From Histoplasma ohiense (Eukaryota; Ascomycota; Eurotiomycetes; Onygenales; Ajellomycetaceae), in assembly GCA_017607445.1 (NCBI GenBank), contig JAEVHH010000002.1, positions 3,401,501 through 3,465,500 on the forward strand: 64,000 nucleotides of DNA, read 5' to 3'. The position numbers and the translations under genes were made by a program. The notes below the pieces were generated by a model that was not told the DNA's origin, ran no database searches, and was given only the letters and a program-made list of their open reading frames with translations. How positions within the stretch are numbered: position 1 is the first letter of the stretch; every line of letters begins with the position of its first letter. This document shows, piece after piece, positions 49,701-61,783 of this stretch.

Positions 49701-49840
49701 ATGATTACAATATAAAAGTCCACAATCTTCATCTACTCATCAGATGATCAAAGAATCTTCAGAGATATCAGAGACTTCTCTAAGAGTTTCAGACTCTGCA
49801 CTATTCTCAATTTCTTGACTTCAAATTACAGTAAAAACAT
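46733..49840 (-). pseudogene. Gypsy B pol, integrase and chromodomain part
   Basis: On the minus strand the integrase core occupies about 49550-48850: CDICQYVKAKRYKSY, AMNFIVEL (first catalytic Asp now Asn), ISDRDKLFTSHY, then the region around MSLFQTLLDYDSVL. A chromodomain relic (about 48440-48560) reads VEVILNK, then YLVKWKEYSNTENT with the following Trp now a stop. It is cut by gypsy A3 at 49841 and continues at 56074. The stretch 46733-47160 is non-coding sequence next to the 3' LTR. Confidence 0.82.
47169..47999 (+). pseudogene. Antisense accessory ORF of gypsy B, Cys-rich plus coiled coil
   Basis: Reads opposite to pol between the chromodomain and the 3' LTR. ORF 47169-47414 ends with CVCCFKAIEDMPLC. 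After one TAA the same frame continues FKNCKRYHNNRSHC (47431-47466), where KRY is probably a mutated KRC, giving C-x9-C-x8-C-x2-(C)-x6-C. A different frame then carries FQKDLRKYSELLAMQKVF (about 47566-47620), an Ala/Ser-rich linker and a Lys/Met/Glu-rich probable coiled coil, KEMNKKMKKMITQMGEMAQN (about 47865-47930), ending at a TAA at 47997-47999. The frame change implies an intron or indel. The layout resembles the Helitron 1 accessory ORF, with a shared C...DM...C...C-x2-C pattern. I know no named family for it. Confidence 0.5.
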
Positions 49841-50437
49841 TGTAATGGGCGTACTTTGATTAATGATTTGGTACTATTCTAATTACAGATTACGAATTGA
49901 TTAAGGAAAGAAAGAGAAAAGAAATCAGAAGAAAAGGTTGTATGAAGAAGGTTCTTATAGAAGAAAGTTCAGAGTGGAAGAATATCAGAAGCCACTTCAC
50001 AGTGGAGTGCAGAGTGGAAGAACATTAAGAGATACACATAAGAATTGTTAGAAGTTACACAAGTGCAGAATGTGAAGCAGAGGAATCATTGAAAGCTACA
50101 TGAAAGAATTGTTAGAGACTACACAAGTATGGAACACAGAATGGAAGAATGTAAGAAGCTATATGAAAGAATCATTAGAGACTATATGAGTGTGGAACAC
50201 AGAGTGGAGGAATGTAAGAAGCTACACAGAAGAATTGTTAGAGACTATATGAGTGCAGAGCACAGAGTGAAAGAATGTTAAGAACTACACAGAAGAATTG
50301 TTAGAAACTACATGAGTGTGAAGCACAGAGTGGAAGAACATTGAGAGTTATATGAGATCACAACAGTCAGAAACAAGCAGATGCAGAAGAAGAGTTGATT
50401 GTGTAAGTTAATTATTAACAGATGCTAATCTGTCACA
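49841..50437 (-). repeat. 3' LTR of gypsy A3
   Basis: 597 bp, outer end TGTAATGGGCGTACTTTG, inner end CTGTCACA; contains the 63-bp internal units. Confidence 0.93.
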
Positions 50438-53400
50438 TTATCCCCTTCTATCAAGATGAGTGAGGACTCATAGATGTTGAGAGTGGCAGTGTTCTTCAAA
50501 GCAGACATGAGTTCTCAGATTGAATGATTGTATTCTACCCATTTGATGAGGTATTTGCAGTGGCAGTGGTTGATTCTATCATCAAGAATTGCTTTGATTT
50601 TCCACTCAAGTTTGTTATCTTCTTCTATAATGATGAGTGACTGTCAATTGAAGATTCTCTGTGAGGGGAATGGATCCTCAGCTGTGGGTTGGAGCAGATT
50701 TGTATGAAAGATATTGTGAATGTCAGATGAGATGTTGAGTTGATAATTGTGTATGTCTAGCACTTTCTTCATCATATACTTGATGTGATGATAATCTAGT
50801 ATATGTGAGAGATGATCTGTTCTTATGTTCTTGAGATTCAATCAGACTTTGTTTTCTACATGATATTGAATCACAGAACTTCTTCTGATGTTTGCTTGAT
50901 TCTTATAATTTTGCTAAACACTGATCATTGAAGCTTCTGTTTATTTACAGACTTTCTTCAGCTTGCTCATGATGTTCTCTGTCATCTGTATGAGGCTGCG
51001 GACATGCATGATTTCTTGAGAAGTCTTGAGAAAGTTCAGAACCTCTAAGTTGTATCTGTGTAGAAGAAAGAATGAGCTTATGTCTGTTATAGCAGAATCT
51101 CAACTGTTAATTGCAATCTCAGTATATGACAGCAGATTGCTTCAGTTGTCTTGTATGTAATTGCAGAACTTATGAAGAATATTCTTTACTGTTTGTATCA
51201 TTCTCTTGATAGCTCCATCAGTCTCTGAGTGATATACTGTTGATAACTTTTGTTTGATTCTTAATAATTGACATATGCAGACTCAGAGTGTGCTGATGAA
51301 TTGACTGTCTCTATCTGACACAATAGATGAAGACAGACTGTGTATATGATAGAATGAGCTTCTGATGAAGACATCTGCAACTATTTTGATGTTTATCTTG
51401 TCACAGAGCTGTAGTATTACACTCTTGCTGAGTTGATTGACAATGATTAGAATGTTCATAGAACCTCTGCTTTTGAGTAAGAAAACTGCAAAATCAATAG
51501 CTATATCACATCAAATTCAGTTGAGAACAGATAGAGACTTCAGCATCTTTTTTCAGTGTTCACATCATGCCATCACTGAGCTGCAGTGATCACAGTTGTG
51601 TATGAACTGATGTATATCTTTTGATATATCTGATCAGTAGAATTCTCAGACAATGATGTTGTATATGATTTCACATTCTGAGTGTCTGATTATCAATAAG
51701 TCATGAATTTCTTGCATGATCTGTGTTTGTAGAGATTCTGAATCAGGGACTCATTGTCTATCTTGAAAGTATAAGCAGTTGTCATCATTGATTGAATATG
51801 CTGAGATATTCATTCTTGAGTATACATCTGCAGGGAATTGAGATGTTTTACTTTGTATGACTTTGATGATTTACTGTCAGAATTCATCTGCTTCTGCTGC
51901 TAGTCTTCATTATTCTTTGAGTGAGGGTTCTTGAGCTTGAAACTGATTGATATGTATGTGGGGTTCATCTGATTGTGTAGAACTTTCTATGATTGTGGGG
52001 TTGATTAATTGATGTTCTCAGTATTTCCATCTGTCATCTAGATCATCAGATGATATATCTTGTTCTTGACAGAACAGAGCATCTGCAAGAATGTTCTCTA
52101 CTTCAGATTGATAACAAATTGTGAATGAAAAATGACTAAGAAACAATGATCAATGTATATGTCTTTTGATGAGCTTATAAATGATTGTGAAGTATTCTAA
52201 GTTCTTATGATTGATAACAATCTCAAACTTCTCAACACTCATAAGTTTGAACTCTCATTCTTCAAGATATTATATGATTGCTAGAAGCTTCTTGTTGTAG
52301 ATCTTGTAGTTGCATTTGATGAATGACATCTTTTTTGAGATGAAGATACAGAGTTGTAGAACATCTTCATTATCATATTGCATTAGTGCTCTGTCTACTA
52401 CATAATCTGAGGTGTCTGTTTCAAGAATTGTATGCTTATCTGAATTGAATGATTGCAGCATTGAGATGCTTGTGAACATACACTTCAGCTTTTTGAATGC
52501 TGCATCCACTTCATCAGTTCATTGAAATACAGTGTCTTTTCAGATCAGATTCATCAGTGGTTGTATAATATCAGAGAAGTCTTTGATGAATCTTCAGTAA
52601 AAGTTGACAAATTCTAGAAAGCTTCTAGTCTCTTTTACTGAGACTGATATCTTTCAGTTGAGGATTGCTTCCATCTTCTTAGAATTCATGCATACATCTT
52701 TTTCAGCTTTGATGATGAATTCTAGATAGGTTGTAGACTTAGTCTCAAAGTCACATTTGTCAATATCCACTTGCAGTTCAGCTTTACATAGACAGTCAAA
52801 CACTTGTTGTATGTACTTGCAGTGCTCAGTGAGCAGTTCATTGATGAAGATCAGAATATTGTCTATATATGCTGAGGTGATTTTGTTGAGCAGATCTCAT
52901 AGAGCTCAGTTAATGTATTTCTGAAATATGTTTGAGACATTCACTAATTCAAAGAGAGTCACTGTTCATTCATATAATCTGTAATATGTATGAAAAGTGG
53001 TTAGTCATTCATCATCTTCATTAATCCTTATCTTATAGAAGGCTGCAGAGATGTTGAGCTTTGTAAATCATTTTGTTTTTTCTATTTATTTGAGTGTTTC
53101 ATTGATGAGTGGGAGAGAGTATCAGTTTTTCTGTGTAATTTTGTTGAGTTCTTGATAGTCAATGCAGAATTGTAAGCCTTCTTCTGATTTCTTTGCAAAC
53201 AGTATGAATGCTGCAGTGGGTGAGTTGCTAACACAAATGAAGTCTTTGTTCAGTAATCTGTTGAGTGTTTTTTGTAGAATGAGAAGCTTGTTGTGTGATA
53301 TGCTGTAGAGAGAATCTTAGAGTGATTGCAGATTCTTATTATCTTTCTTGATGAGCTTGATTGTATGATCTATACTGAGTTCTTGATGAGAGAGAAGCTT

Positions 53401-55471
53401 TTCAGCTTCTTTCTTGTTGAATACATCTGTGAAGTCTTTGTATGATTTGAGTAGTTTCTTGTGTGATTTCTTGAGGTCTTTGAGTTCTAACTTTTCTAAC
53501 ACTTTTTTGATATCTGTCATGCTAGCAGTGAACATTTGGACATTCTTCTTCTCATGTACTTGGTGAGTTAGTAGTTTGTATGCTTCCATTGATATCTGGG
53601 TGAGATCAGCAGTTCTATCAACATTCTTCTTATAAACATGATTGTCTTCTGAGAAAATAAGACAGTGATTGTATACATTCAACAAGGTTTCAAATTCTGT
53701 GAGCTATGATAGACTGAGTATTAGATTGTACTCAAGGTCTTGTATTTTGTATGTGTATATGTTCTTTTTCTTGTGTTCTTCTATATTGATGTTAAATCTT
53801 ACCATGTTGTAGAAGGCTGATTCTCTGAGGCTATCAAATCCACTAAGCTTATACAGTTTGAGAAAGAGAATACACTGAAGTTTATGCTTCTCAATCAGCT
53901 GAGTGTCTATAAGAGTGTAATGAAGAAAACCACTGTCTATCATTGCTTGTACATTGACTAGATTATTTACAATGACAGAGATTATGATTGTGTCTGCTTG
54001 CATTTTCTGCTCAAATCTTCAACTAGCTTTCTGCTTCTTGAGCTCTTATCTGTGTTTTAGAGTGAGAGCTCATCTTTTCTCTGTTCTTATCTGTTCACAG
54101 ATGACACAGTGTTCATGTGTGTGGGGGGTTTACTCAGAGTGATTACATTCAGACATTGATTTGTGAAGTGCTCTGACTTGTTGCAGTGTATGCAGACTTC
54201 TCTGATGATTTGATCAGCAGCATTCTTCTCTGAGATGTTGAGGATTCTTGAGTGATTTGTGTTTATATGTGGGATTCAGTTCATTGATTCTGGTTCAGAG
54301 GCAGAGGGTGCTGCAGAGCAGTTTGAAATGTATATATTTATTCAGTGAAATTCTCTGCAGTTTTGAAGTGTGTGGAACTGAGACAGATTGTTGTTCAACA
54401 GACAAAGATCAGCACAGAATTTGCTGTATATTGAGAGCTTCAGATGCTCTACACTTTGATTATATAATTGAAAGTTCAAGTTCTTGAACAATATATTGAT
54501 TTTGACAGTGTCATCTCAGTCTTGCCCATCTGCTTCTAGAAGCTTGCAATTGAATTCAGAAAGATAAGTTGTTAATATAACATTTATTTGATAAGTTTGA
54601 TTAAGTCAGTCTAATGTCTTGGCTTGAAGTGTAGGATTGAGGAAGAGAGAGTTGAGTTGTTGAAAGACTAGCTCTGATATACACTGATGATTCTGACAAT
54701 GGCTCATTCAGAGTTGGAATTTTATTAATACATTGTCATTCAATCTGCTATGAATATATCATGCTTGATTGGATAGTGAGTCTATTGCTTGTTCATTGAT
54801 GTTCAATTTGATGTTCACTTTTGACTTTCATGCAAGGTAGAGTGCTAGGTCTCTCTTGTATTTGTTGAGGATTGAGAGCTTCTCTCTTGAAGGCTTTTTG
54901 TGAGATGTGAGTGTAGAAGAAATGATGAATGTGAAAGTGCTCATCTCAGCAAGTTGTTGTTGTAATTCAGCTATCTGTAGTGTCTGCTGCTGAAGAATGC
55001 TTTGTAGATCTAAGTTATCATCCACCACATTTGAGTGTGGCAGATGTTTGTAGAATTGTTTGTAGTTCATTTCAATGTCTAAGAACATATAATAATAATA
55101 TAAAAAAAAGAAAAGAAATACTTGTAGACACTCAGTTCTCTCACAGACACTATTTACAGTGTTGTGATGCTAAGCTTGATCAAGCTTCTTTGTGAATGCT
55201 ATTCACAGTGTTACAGTTCATAGACACTTGAGTCTTGTAGAACACAGTTGATTGTGTTTTGAATGCTTAGACATGACAGTCTATATAACTAATGATAAAA
55301 GCATTCAGATTTATGAGAGATCTCTTGTAACAACTAGACACTCAGATCTGTAAACAATGCACTCAGATGTAAAAACTGGTAACAAGACACTCAGGTCTTA
55401 AATGATGCACTCAGATGTAAGAACTAATAATGAGACACTTGAGTCTAAAATACAGAAGAATCAATTTGTAA
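50438..55471 (-). pseudogene. gag-pol of gypsy A3
   Basis: Minus strand. Gag about 55088-54060, with an intact CCHC knuckle CIHCNKSEHFTNQC (about 54148-54215). Protease with intact MIDSGF (about 53930-53945) in an ORF at 53704-54003. RT about 53300-52550, catalytic motif YIDN (about 52856-52870), one Asp lost. RNase H at 52270-52509. Integrase about 52050-50950. Chromodomain about 50460-50640. In-frame TGA codons separate these blocks. Confidence 0.9.
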
Positions 55472-56068
55472 TGTAATGAGTGTACTTCAATTAATGATTT
55501 GATACTATTCTAATTACAGATTATGAATTGATTAAGGAAAGAAAGAGAAAAGAAATCAGAAGAAAAGATCATATGAAGAAGATTCTTATAGAGAAAAGTT
55601 CAGAGTGAAAGAATATCAGAAGCTGCTCCACAGTGGAGTGTGGAGTGAAAGAACATTAAGAAGTACATGTAAGAATCATTAGAAGTTATATGAGTGCAGA
55701 ATGTGGAGTGAGAGAATCATTGAGAGCTATGCAGAAGAATCATTAGAGACTACATGAGTGTGGAACACAGAGTGGGAGAATATAAGAAGCTATACAGAAG
55801 AATTGTTAGAGACTATGTGAGCATGAAACACAGAGCAGAGGAATGTAAGAAGCTACACAGAAGAATTGTTAGAGACTATATGAGCATGGAGCATGAAGTG
55901 GAAGAATGTTAAGAGCTACACAGAAGAATTGTTAGAAACTATGCAAGCACAGAGCACAGAGTGAAAGAACATCAAGGGTTACATGAGGTCACAACAGCCA
56001 GGAATGAGCGGGTGCAGGAGGGGAGTTGGTTGCGTAAGTTAATTACTAATGAGTGCTAACCCGTCACA
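55472..56068 (-). repeat. 5' LTR of gypsy A3
   Basis: 597 bp. The outer 80 bp (55990-56068) are G-rich and keep CpG (GAGCGGGTGC, TTGCGTAAG, CCCGTCACA); the rest is CpG-poor. Confidence 0.93.
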
Positions 56069-56073
56069 AACAT

Positions 56074-59000
56074 CCCTCTTCTGTAATTCTTTAATAAAGT
56101 CTAGAAGTCAATTAGTAGACAGTTTATAGTCTGTTTCATTCTCAGCAGCTTTCATTACTGCTAGATATGGCACAAGAAATTCATGATCTTCAGTGTCAGT
56201 TTCAAAGAAATCTCAGAAACAAGAATACTCTGCAGAACAATCTGAGCTTCTCTATACTGAAGATGATTCAGTATCTACTAAGCTGTTCTAATCAGAGTCA
56301 TGAAGTCTCTGACAGATTTTTTTCTGTAGAATCAGCAGCATTGACAGCTTTGAATCTACATTCTCAGAGAAAATAATATAGTCTGAATATCTTGAAGATG
56401 AATCAGCAGGGTTTAGCTGTTCTGATTGATAGATTATATAGAAATCATAAACAGATAGCTTTCTCATTCAATGTGTCTGACAGTTGTTCAAGCTTTTGAC
56501 ACTAAGAAAGTATTTCAGATTATCATGATTGATTATGATTTGAATTGAGTACAGATTGCCTTGCAGATAGTGTCATCAGTGATGAAATAATGTCACTATA
56601 GTCAGAAGTTTCAAATCATGAATGTCATAGTTTCTAGAAGCTTCAGAAAGCTTCTGTGAAAAGAATGCAATAAGCCTCCACTTTTTTCTTCAAGTAAACA
56701 TCAAATTATCTATATCTTTGCTTCATTCTGATGCTATTTCCATAGCTTCTTGATAGGTTTCTGATACTGATTCTAGATATTGAGATAGAATACCAGCAAT
56801 TCCATTCTTGCTTGCATTCATTTCAACTTGAATTTCCTTCCATGAATTATAATGAATCAGTAGAATAGCTTGTGCAAATGCTTCTTTCAAATTTACAAAA
56901 GCTTTTCTTGCTGAATCACTAAGTTGAAACTTAGTTTGCTTATCCATAGCATTTCAAAGAAGATCCATAAAAGATGTAGCTATTCATGAAAAAGCATATA
57001 TAAATCTGCAATAAAAGTTTGCAAATTCTATGAAAACTTGAATATCACAGACACCTTTAGATTTCAATCAATTTAGAATAGTTTCAACTCAGTTGTGATC
57101 CATGGCTATATCAGTAGGTGATACAATATAGCCAAGAAATTCAATCTCAGTAGTGAAAAAGATGCATTTGCTTTTCTTAGCATAAAGTCAATATTTTTGT
57201 AAGCATTTGAAGATTAATCAGAGATGTTTCATATGATCTTCAGTATTTTGGAAATAGATAAGAATGTCATCAAGATAAACAATGCAACAGATATCAACTA
57301 GATCTTTCAGCACTTCATTGATATAAGATTGAAATATAGCAGAAGCATTACAGAGCCTCATAGACATAACTCAGAATTTGTAGCTGTTATATTAAATTCA
57401 AAACACTGTTTTCCATTCATCTTCTTCTGCTATTCATATGTGGTAGTAGACATCTCAGAGATCTATTTTAGAGAAGATGATAGCACTCTGTAATCAATCT
57501 AACATTTCTTCAATGTAAGGGATTGGATATCAATCCTTTATAGTTATCTTGTTAAGATCTCAATAATCTACACAAAGGTGTAGAGTTTCATTCTTTTTCT
57601 TTGTGAATACAATAGATGCAGCAGCAGAGCTCTTTGTAGAACAAACTCACTGCTGTGACAGCATTTCTTCTAGATATTTGCATAAGACATCTAGTTCTGC
57701 TATCAAGAGGTTGTATAAAAATCCATAAGAGGGTTTCTTTTCATCTTGCAATCAAATATAATGTGATATGATGGGATTCTCATTCAACTTGGCTGCTGCT
57801 TCAGCAGAAAAGATATCTTTAAATTGAGTTAAGAAATCTTGTAGATTTTGAGATAAAGTAGTTTCATTAATAGAACATAGTCATTCTGAAGAAGATTCAG
57901 TATTGCCATTTCAAAAATAGAGTGATGTTGTAGATGTTTCTTGTATAGAATGAATAAATTCTTCTGATTCTGTTATTTCAATTCTAGTATCTCCAATTCA
58001 ATATCACCATGATAATGCTTTTCAATCAATTAAAGAATTGACTGTTCATAATCATGAAAGATCTAGATAAAGATCTTCATCTGCTAGATTAACAGAATGA
58101 AAGCTAAATTTGCTTGCTTGAGTTTCATCTAGCTCATCAGTGGCTCTATAAATAGCATCAACAATGTCATATCAATATTCTTGTTGTTCATCAGAATATT
58201 GCACTTGAAATGATGGTTCAATCTGTTTCTATTCTTTAGAAGTAGCATAAATATGAGAGATATAATTGAAATCTGCTTCAGAATCAACTAGGCATTGAAT
58301 CAGCTCAGAATCATTAGAGATGTCTAGTTGAATAGTGATGTACATACAGAATCTATCATCTAGTCACTTCTCATCATTCTGAGTTTCAGTGATATGAGCT
58401 ATCACAGATGTGGGTTTTGATTTGTCTGTGATTTGAGTTCATTTTCTCTTCTTATTACAATTCTTAAGAAGATGACCTGCCTCCCCACAGAATAGACAAA
58501 GATTATTATTCATGCAGCATTGACATTTCTCTATAGTAAGCTTTTCAGCTGAGATTAGATTTCATTGAGTCTTTAAAAAAGAGCTGTCAGAGAACTGCTT
58601 GATTTCACATTTATCATCACTTTCTTGATATCTATTTTGTGAAGAGGATTTTTGTTTATTGTTACTTCTTCTAGCATGGCTTCTATTAACAGCTTGAATT
58701 TGAGCAACTAGTGCAATCAATTTGGCTTGATTGATAGAAGAATCATAGTGAGTTTGAATTTGATCTTGTATTACTGATGGTAATTTAGCAAAGAATAATT
58801 GAGCAAATAGTTCTTCTATATTGATTGCTAGATCATTGCAAATCTCATTAAATCTGAAGACAAATTGTTGAACTGATTGATTCAGTGGATGCTTTAATTC
58901 TTCAAAGTGAATCACTGTCATAAAGTCATGATTGTGAACATTCTTCAGGTCATTGTGCAGAAATTTCTTAAAGTTCTTTCATGAGAAAGATTGATTTAAT

Positions 59001-59342
59001 CTTTCAAGCTCTCTCTCTTTAGTAGCTCAAGTAGTTTCAATTGTTTTTCATAACCATCTCAAAGCATAAATGATCTTGACTTCATCAGTATCATATTGAG
59101 TTGAGTTCAACTTATATATGCATTTGAGAGCTCTTATGAATATATGATATTCATGTAGATTGCTGTCATAATAGACAGGTGGATCAGCAAGCTGAATTTC
59201 TCATCAGTTAGCTGAGACAGATATTGCAGATGCTGCTAGCTCAACAACTGCTGATCAAGAAGTATTCAAAAATGAATCAACCTCAGATATGATGATTAGA
59301 ATACTCAATTCTTGAAGAGATAAGAGATTAAGCAGATCAAAC
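56074..59342 (-). pseudogene. Gypsy B gag-protease-RT-RNase H part
   Basis: On the minus strand, Gag is at 58921-58562 (FEELKHPLNQSVQQFVFRFN), followed by a CCHC knuckle CLFCGEAGHLLKNC (about 58469-58512). The protease motif reads LVDSEADF (about 58280-58300), DSG having become DSE. RT spans about 58000-57000 and keeps the catalytic YLDD intact (about 57268-57285). RNase H begins at 56947 (FVNLKEAFAQAILLIHY). Stops interrupt the frames. 58922-59342 is leader and early gag sequence. A plus-strand open stretch at 56167-56376 lies in the pol region and is not supported as a gene. Confidence 0.83.
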
Positions 59343-59724
59343 TGTAAGCAGCAGTATGAAGATTAGCTGCTTATATCATAAAAAATTCTTAAGACTCTGC
59401 AAGAATTAAGTTGTAGAAGATAATACAGTAATATATTGAAGAAGATTCAGATTAATATCAATATTATAGAACATAGAAGTCAAATTAAAACAGAATGATC
59501 TGCTGACCTCTAGAAGATTGAGTCAGCTGCTATCTATATACACAGTATTGTAAACAGATCAAACTTGCTATGATGTAGATGGTGTAGTATGATACAAGTG
59601 GCAAGATAATGCCTTGATTTCAAACCTGATATGATATTAATGATGCTATGTTCAGCGATGTCATATCTTTAGAGCAATCGCTAATTTCGGCCTAGCACTG
59701 GTAACTTAGTGCGGGTTTCTTACA
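59343..59724 (-). repeat. 5' LTR of gypsy B
   Basis: 382 bp, same length as the 3' LTR. Its outer 65 bp retain CpG (CAGCGATG, AATCGCTAATTTCGGCC, GTGCGGG) lost in the inner copy. Confidence 0.93.
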
Positions 59725-59885
59725 GTTAAGAGCTACACAGAGGAATCATTAGAGACTACATGAGTGTGAAGCACAGAGCAGAAGAACATCAAGAGTTACA
59801 TAAGATTACAATGATCAGAAATGAGCAGATGCAGAAGGGGAGTTGATTGCATAAATTAATTGCTAACAGATGTTAACCCATCATA
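59725..59885 (-). repeat. 5' LTR of gypsy A2, outer part
   Basis: Continuation of the LTR begun at 46036; starts with the duplicated GTTAA and ends CCCATCATA, followed by the A2 TSD GAATG. Confidence 0.9.
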
Positions 59886-59890
59886 GAATG

Positions 59891-60720
59891 TTTCTTTTCA
59901 CACTCATTGACAAAGGAAAAAAGCTTTGAAAGAAGGATTTTAATCTGATATCAATATTAATCAATTTCATTACTTTTGCCATGGAATAGCTTGTCTGTCT
60001 CTTTCTTTCACTTTCATATTGATTGAGATTCTGGCAGTTGATGAAGGTTTAAATGTCATATTTCATTTTGAAGCTCTCATTCTGCTTTCTTGATTGATTT
60101 CATTATTTCATTAAGAGAATCTATATTCTTTACTGACTGAGCCTTTTCTTGAGCAGTTTCCAGACTTCAGCAGTGACAGAAATCTTTTTTATTATATAAA
60201 AAACAACTTCAGAATATGAACTCTGAAGATTTCTTTCATTACTCATGTATATAACTTCAAGAGAATCTTTTCTTGAAGATTCTTCAAATTCAATATTCTC
60301 CACAGTGATGAAGCAATATAACAGATGTTTTATCTGATCATATAACTCTTTTTCAATCTTTTAGAGTTCAATCTTGATGATCTAGACACCACTGAAGTCA
60401 TTCATATTTCATTTTATTGATCAAGTCAGATTTTTGAGTAGATTTGATCTTTTTCATGTCTGCTTTTCACAAAATCTTTCATACAGTGTTGAATGCAATA
60501 TTAAAGCTCTTCTCACTGAGTTCAAAAGTAATATCAGCACAGGATTTCTTTCATCTATATTGATTTCAGCACATATACAGTTGATTTGATGAGCAGAGAG
60601 ATTTGTAATATTCATAATCTCAGTGATAGCTTTTGCAATATAAGATGATTTGAGAGCCACCACAAGTGCTCAAGTGATGATATCAGTATTGAAAGTCATG
60701 ATTGAAAGCAGCACTGATGA
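59891..60720 (-). pseudogene. Mariner transposase, N-terminal and central part
   Basis: Minus-strand ORF 60663-60454 (SSYIAKAITEIMNITNLSAH onward) resembles the helix-turn-helix start of fungal Tc1/mariner transposases; the text after it is a weak match to the central catalytic region with several TGA codons. It joins the C-terminal part at 40131 across gypsy A2. Region 60720-60882 is the terminal non-coding part with the inverted repeat. Confidence 0.65.
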
Positions 60721-60882
60721 TGAAAAGATAACAAACTGAGACAATAGAAACTAGATGAAAGTCTTTTATATTTTAAATGAGAGATAGTTTTATTACATTT
60801 TAATACTGTGGTGATGCTCACTATCTAATATAGTGGTTTTTTAATTATCTTGACAAGACAAAATTTTTTGCAGCAGCTTCTG

Positions 60883-61783
60883 TATATTGATTTGAATTTT
60901 ATTATACAGCTGAAGATAGATAGTGATCACTGCTGAAAGAATCTATCTACTATTTCAGAAATTATAGTTATTATACAGAATATTTTCAATAACTCTTTTC
61001 ATCTTTATATTATTTTTCTGACACTACAACAACTTAGTATTGATTTGAATTTTATATATATTAATTTTTACAGTTTATTATATTTTTCACTGCATTATAT
61101 TCTACTTTTCTCTTCTGAAGATTATAATTGATATATTGATATGAATATATTTGCAAATCTTTTATCTACTTACAACAACTCTGATAATGATATTGATAAT
61201 ACTGTTGAGAATAAAAATAAATGTGACAGTTATAATCTGATTCTGTATATGTGATATATATATTATTTTTTTTTAATAAAATGATGTTGATGCTTCTCTT
61301 TTTCAGACTGAATATTTGTTTTAGTAGTATTTAATTGATGTCTATATCAATATTGATGAATAACAGTTGAACTGAGTTTATATTCATTAATCAGAAATCT
61401 ATACTGATTAATATAATGATCTGTGTAATACTATATAGACAGATGATATGAATTTTGAACAGTTTAATCACTATATAATATTATCTGTTTTTTATTCAGA
61501 CAGTAAATATTTTATATATAAACTGTTTCAGAATTCTATAACAATTATTTTCAATTACAGATACTCAATTCTTTTTATTATATTTACAACTAATTCTGAA
61601 TAAAAAAAAATTACTTATAAATTTCTCTTTAATTAGACTGCAATAAACTGTTCAGATTTGATTGTATATATTTTTATAATAAAGATTTTTTATTTTCTTG
61701 ATATTCTCAAATCTGAGTAGCTGTTTGAATCAATGTTGATTAGAATATAAACAATTGAATATCAAAAATATAAACTATTTTAT
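60883..61783 (+). mobile_element. Helitron 2, continuation after the mariner
   Basis: Resumes the Helitron 1-like sequence (matching Helitron 1 minus strand about 36490 to 35590) and is cut at 61784 by gypsy A4. It is very AT-rich with no usable frame. Confidence 0.8.

Larger units (their letters stand above)
49841..56068 (-). mobile_element. Ty3/gypsy chromovirus A3 (innermost, full-length)
   Basis: 6228-bp minus-strand element in gypsy B with TSD AACAT (49836-49840, 56069-56073). Two 597-bp LTRs (49841-50437, 55472-56068). It is the best preserved complete A copy: open gag, protease and pol segments are longer than in A1 or A2, though still broken by TGA codons. Confidence 0.95.
46351..59724 (-). 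mobile_element. Ty3/gypsy chromovirus B, with nested gypsy A3
   Basis: A second gypsy family on the minus strand, inserted in the 5' LTR of A2 with TSD GTTAA (46346-46350, 59725-59729). LTRs are 382 bp each (46351-46732, 59343-59724), TGTAAG...CTTACA. Internal part is about 6.4 kb without A3. Gag with CCHC knuckle, protease, RT, RNase H, integrase and chromodomain are recognisable, plus a plus-strand accessory ORF next to the 3' LTR. Confidence 0.92.
40132..59885 (-). mobile_element. Ty3/gypsy chromovirus A2, with nested gypsy B and SINE
   Basis: Minus-strand gypsy A element inserted in the mariner, TSD GAATG at 40127-40131 and 59886-59890. 3' LTR 40132-40602; internal 40603-46035; 5' LTR 46036-46350 plus 59730-59885, interrupted by gypsy B (46351-59724). 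Both LTRs are 471 bp, exactly two 63-bp units shorter than those of A1, A3 and A4. Without B and the SINE it is about 6.0 kb. Confidence 0.92.
39641..60882 (-). mobile_element. Tc1/mariner element split by gypsy A2
   Basis: The halves are 39641-40131 and 59891-60882, about 1.48 kb together. Terminal inverted repeats of about 27 bp face each other: CAGATGCTTCTGCAAAAAGT at the left and, inverted, CAGAAGCTGCTGCAAAAAAT at the right (24 of 27 bases agree). TA flanks both ends (39639-39640 and 60883-60884), the TSD of this superfamily. The transposase is on the minus strand. Confidence 0.85.
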
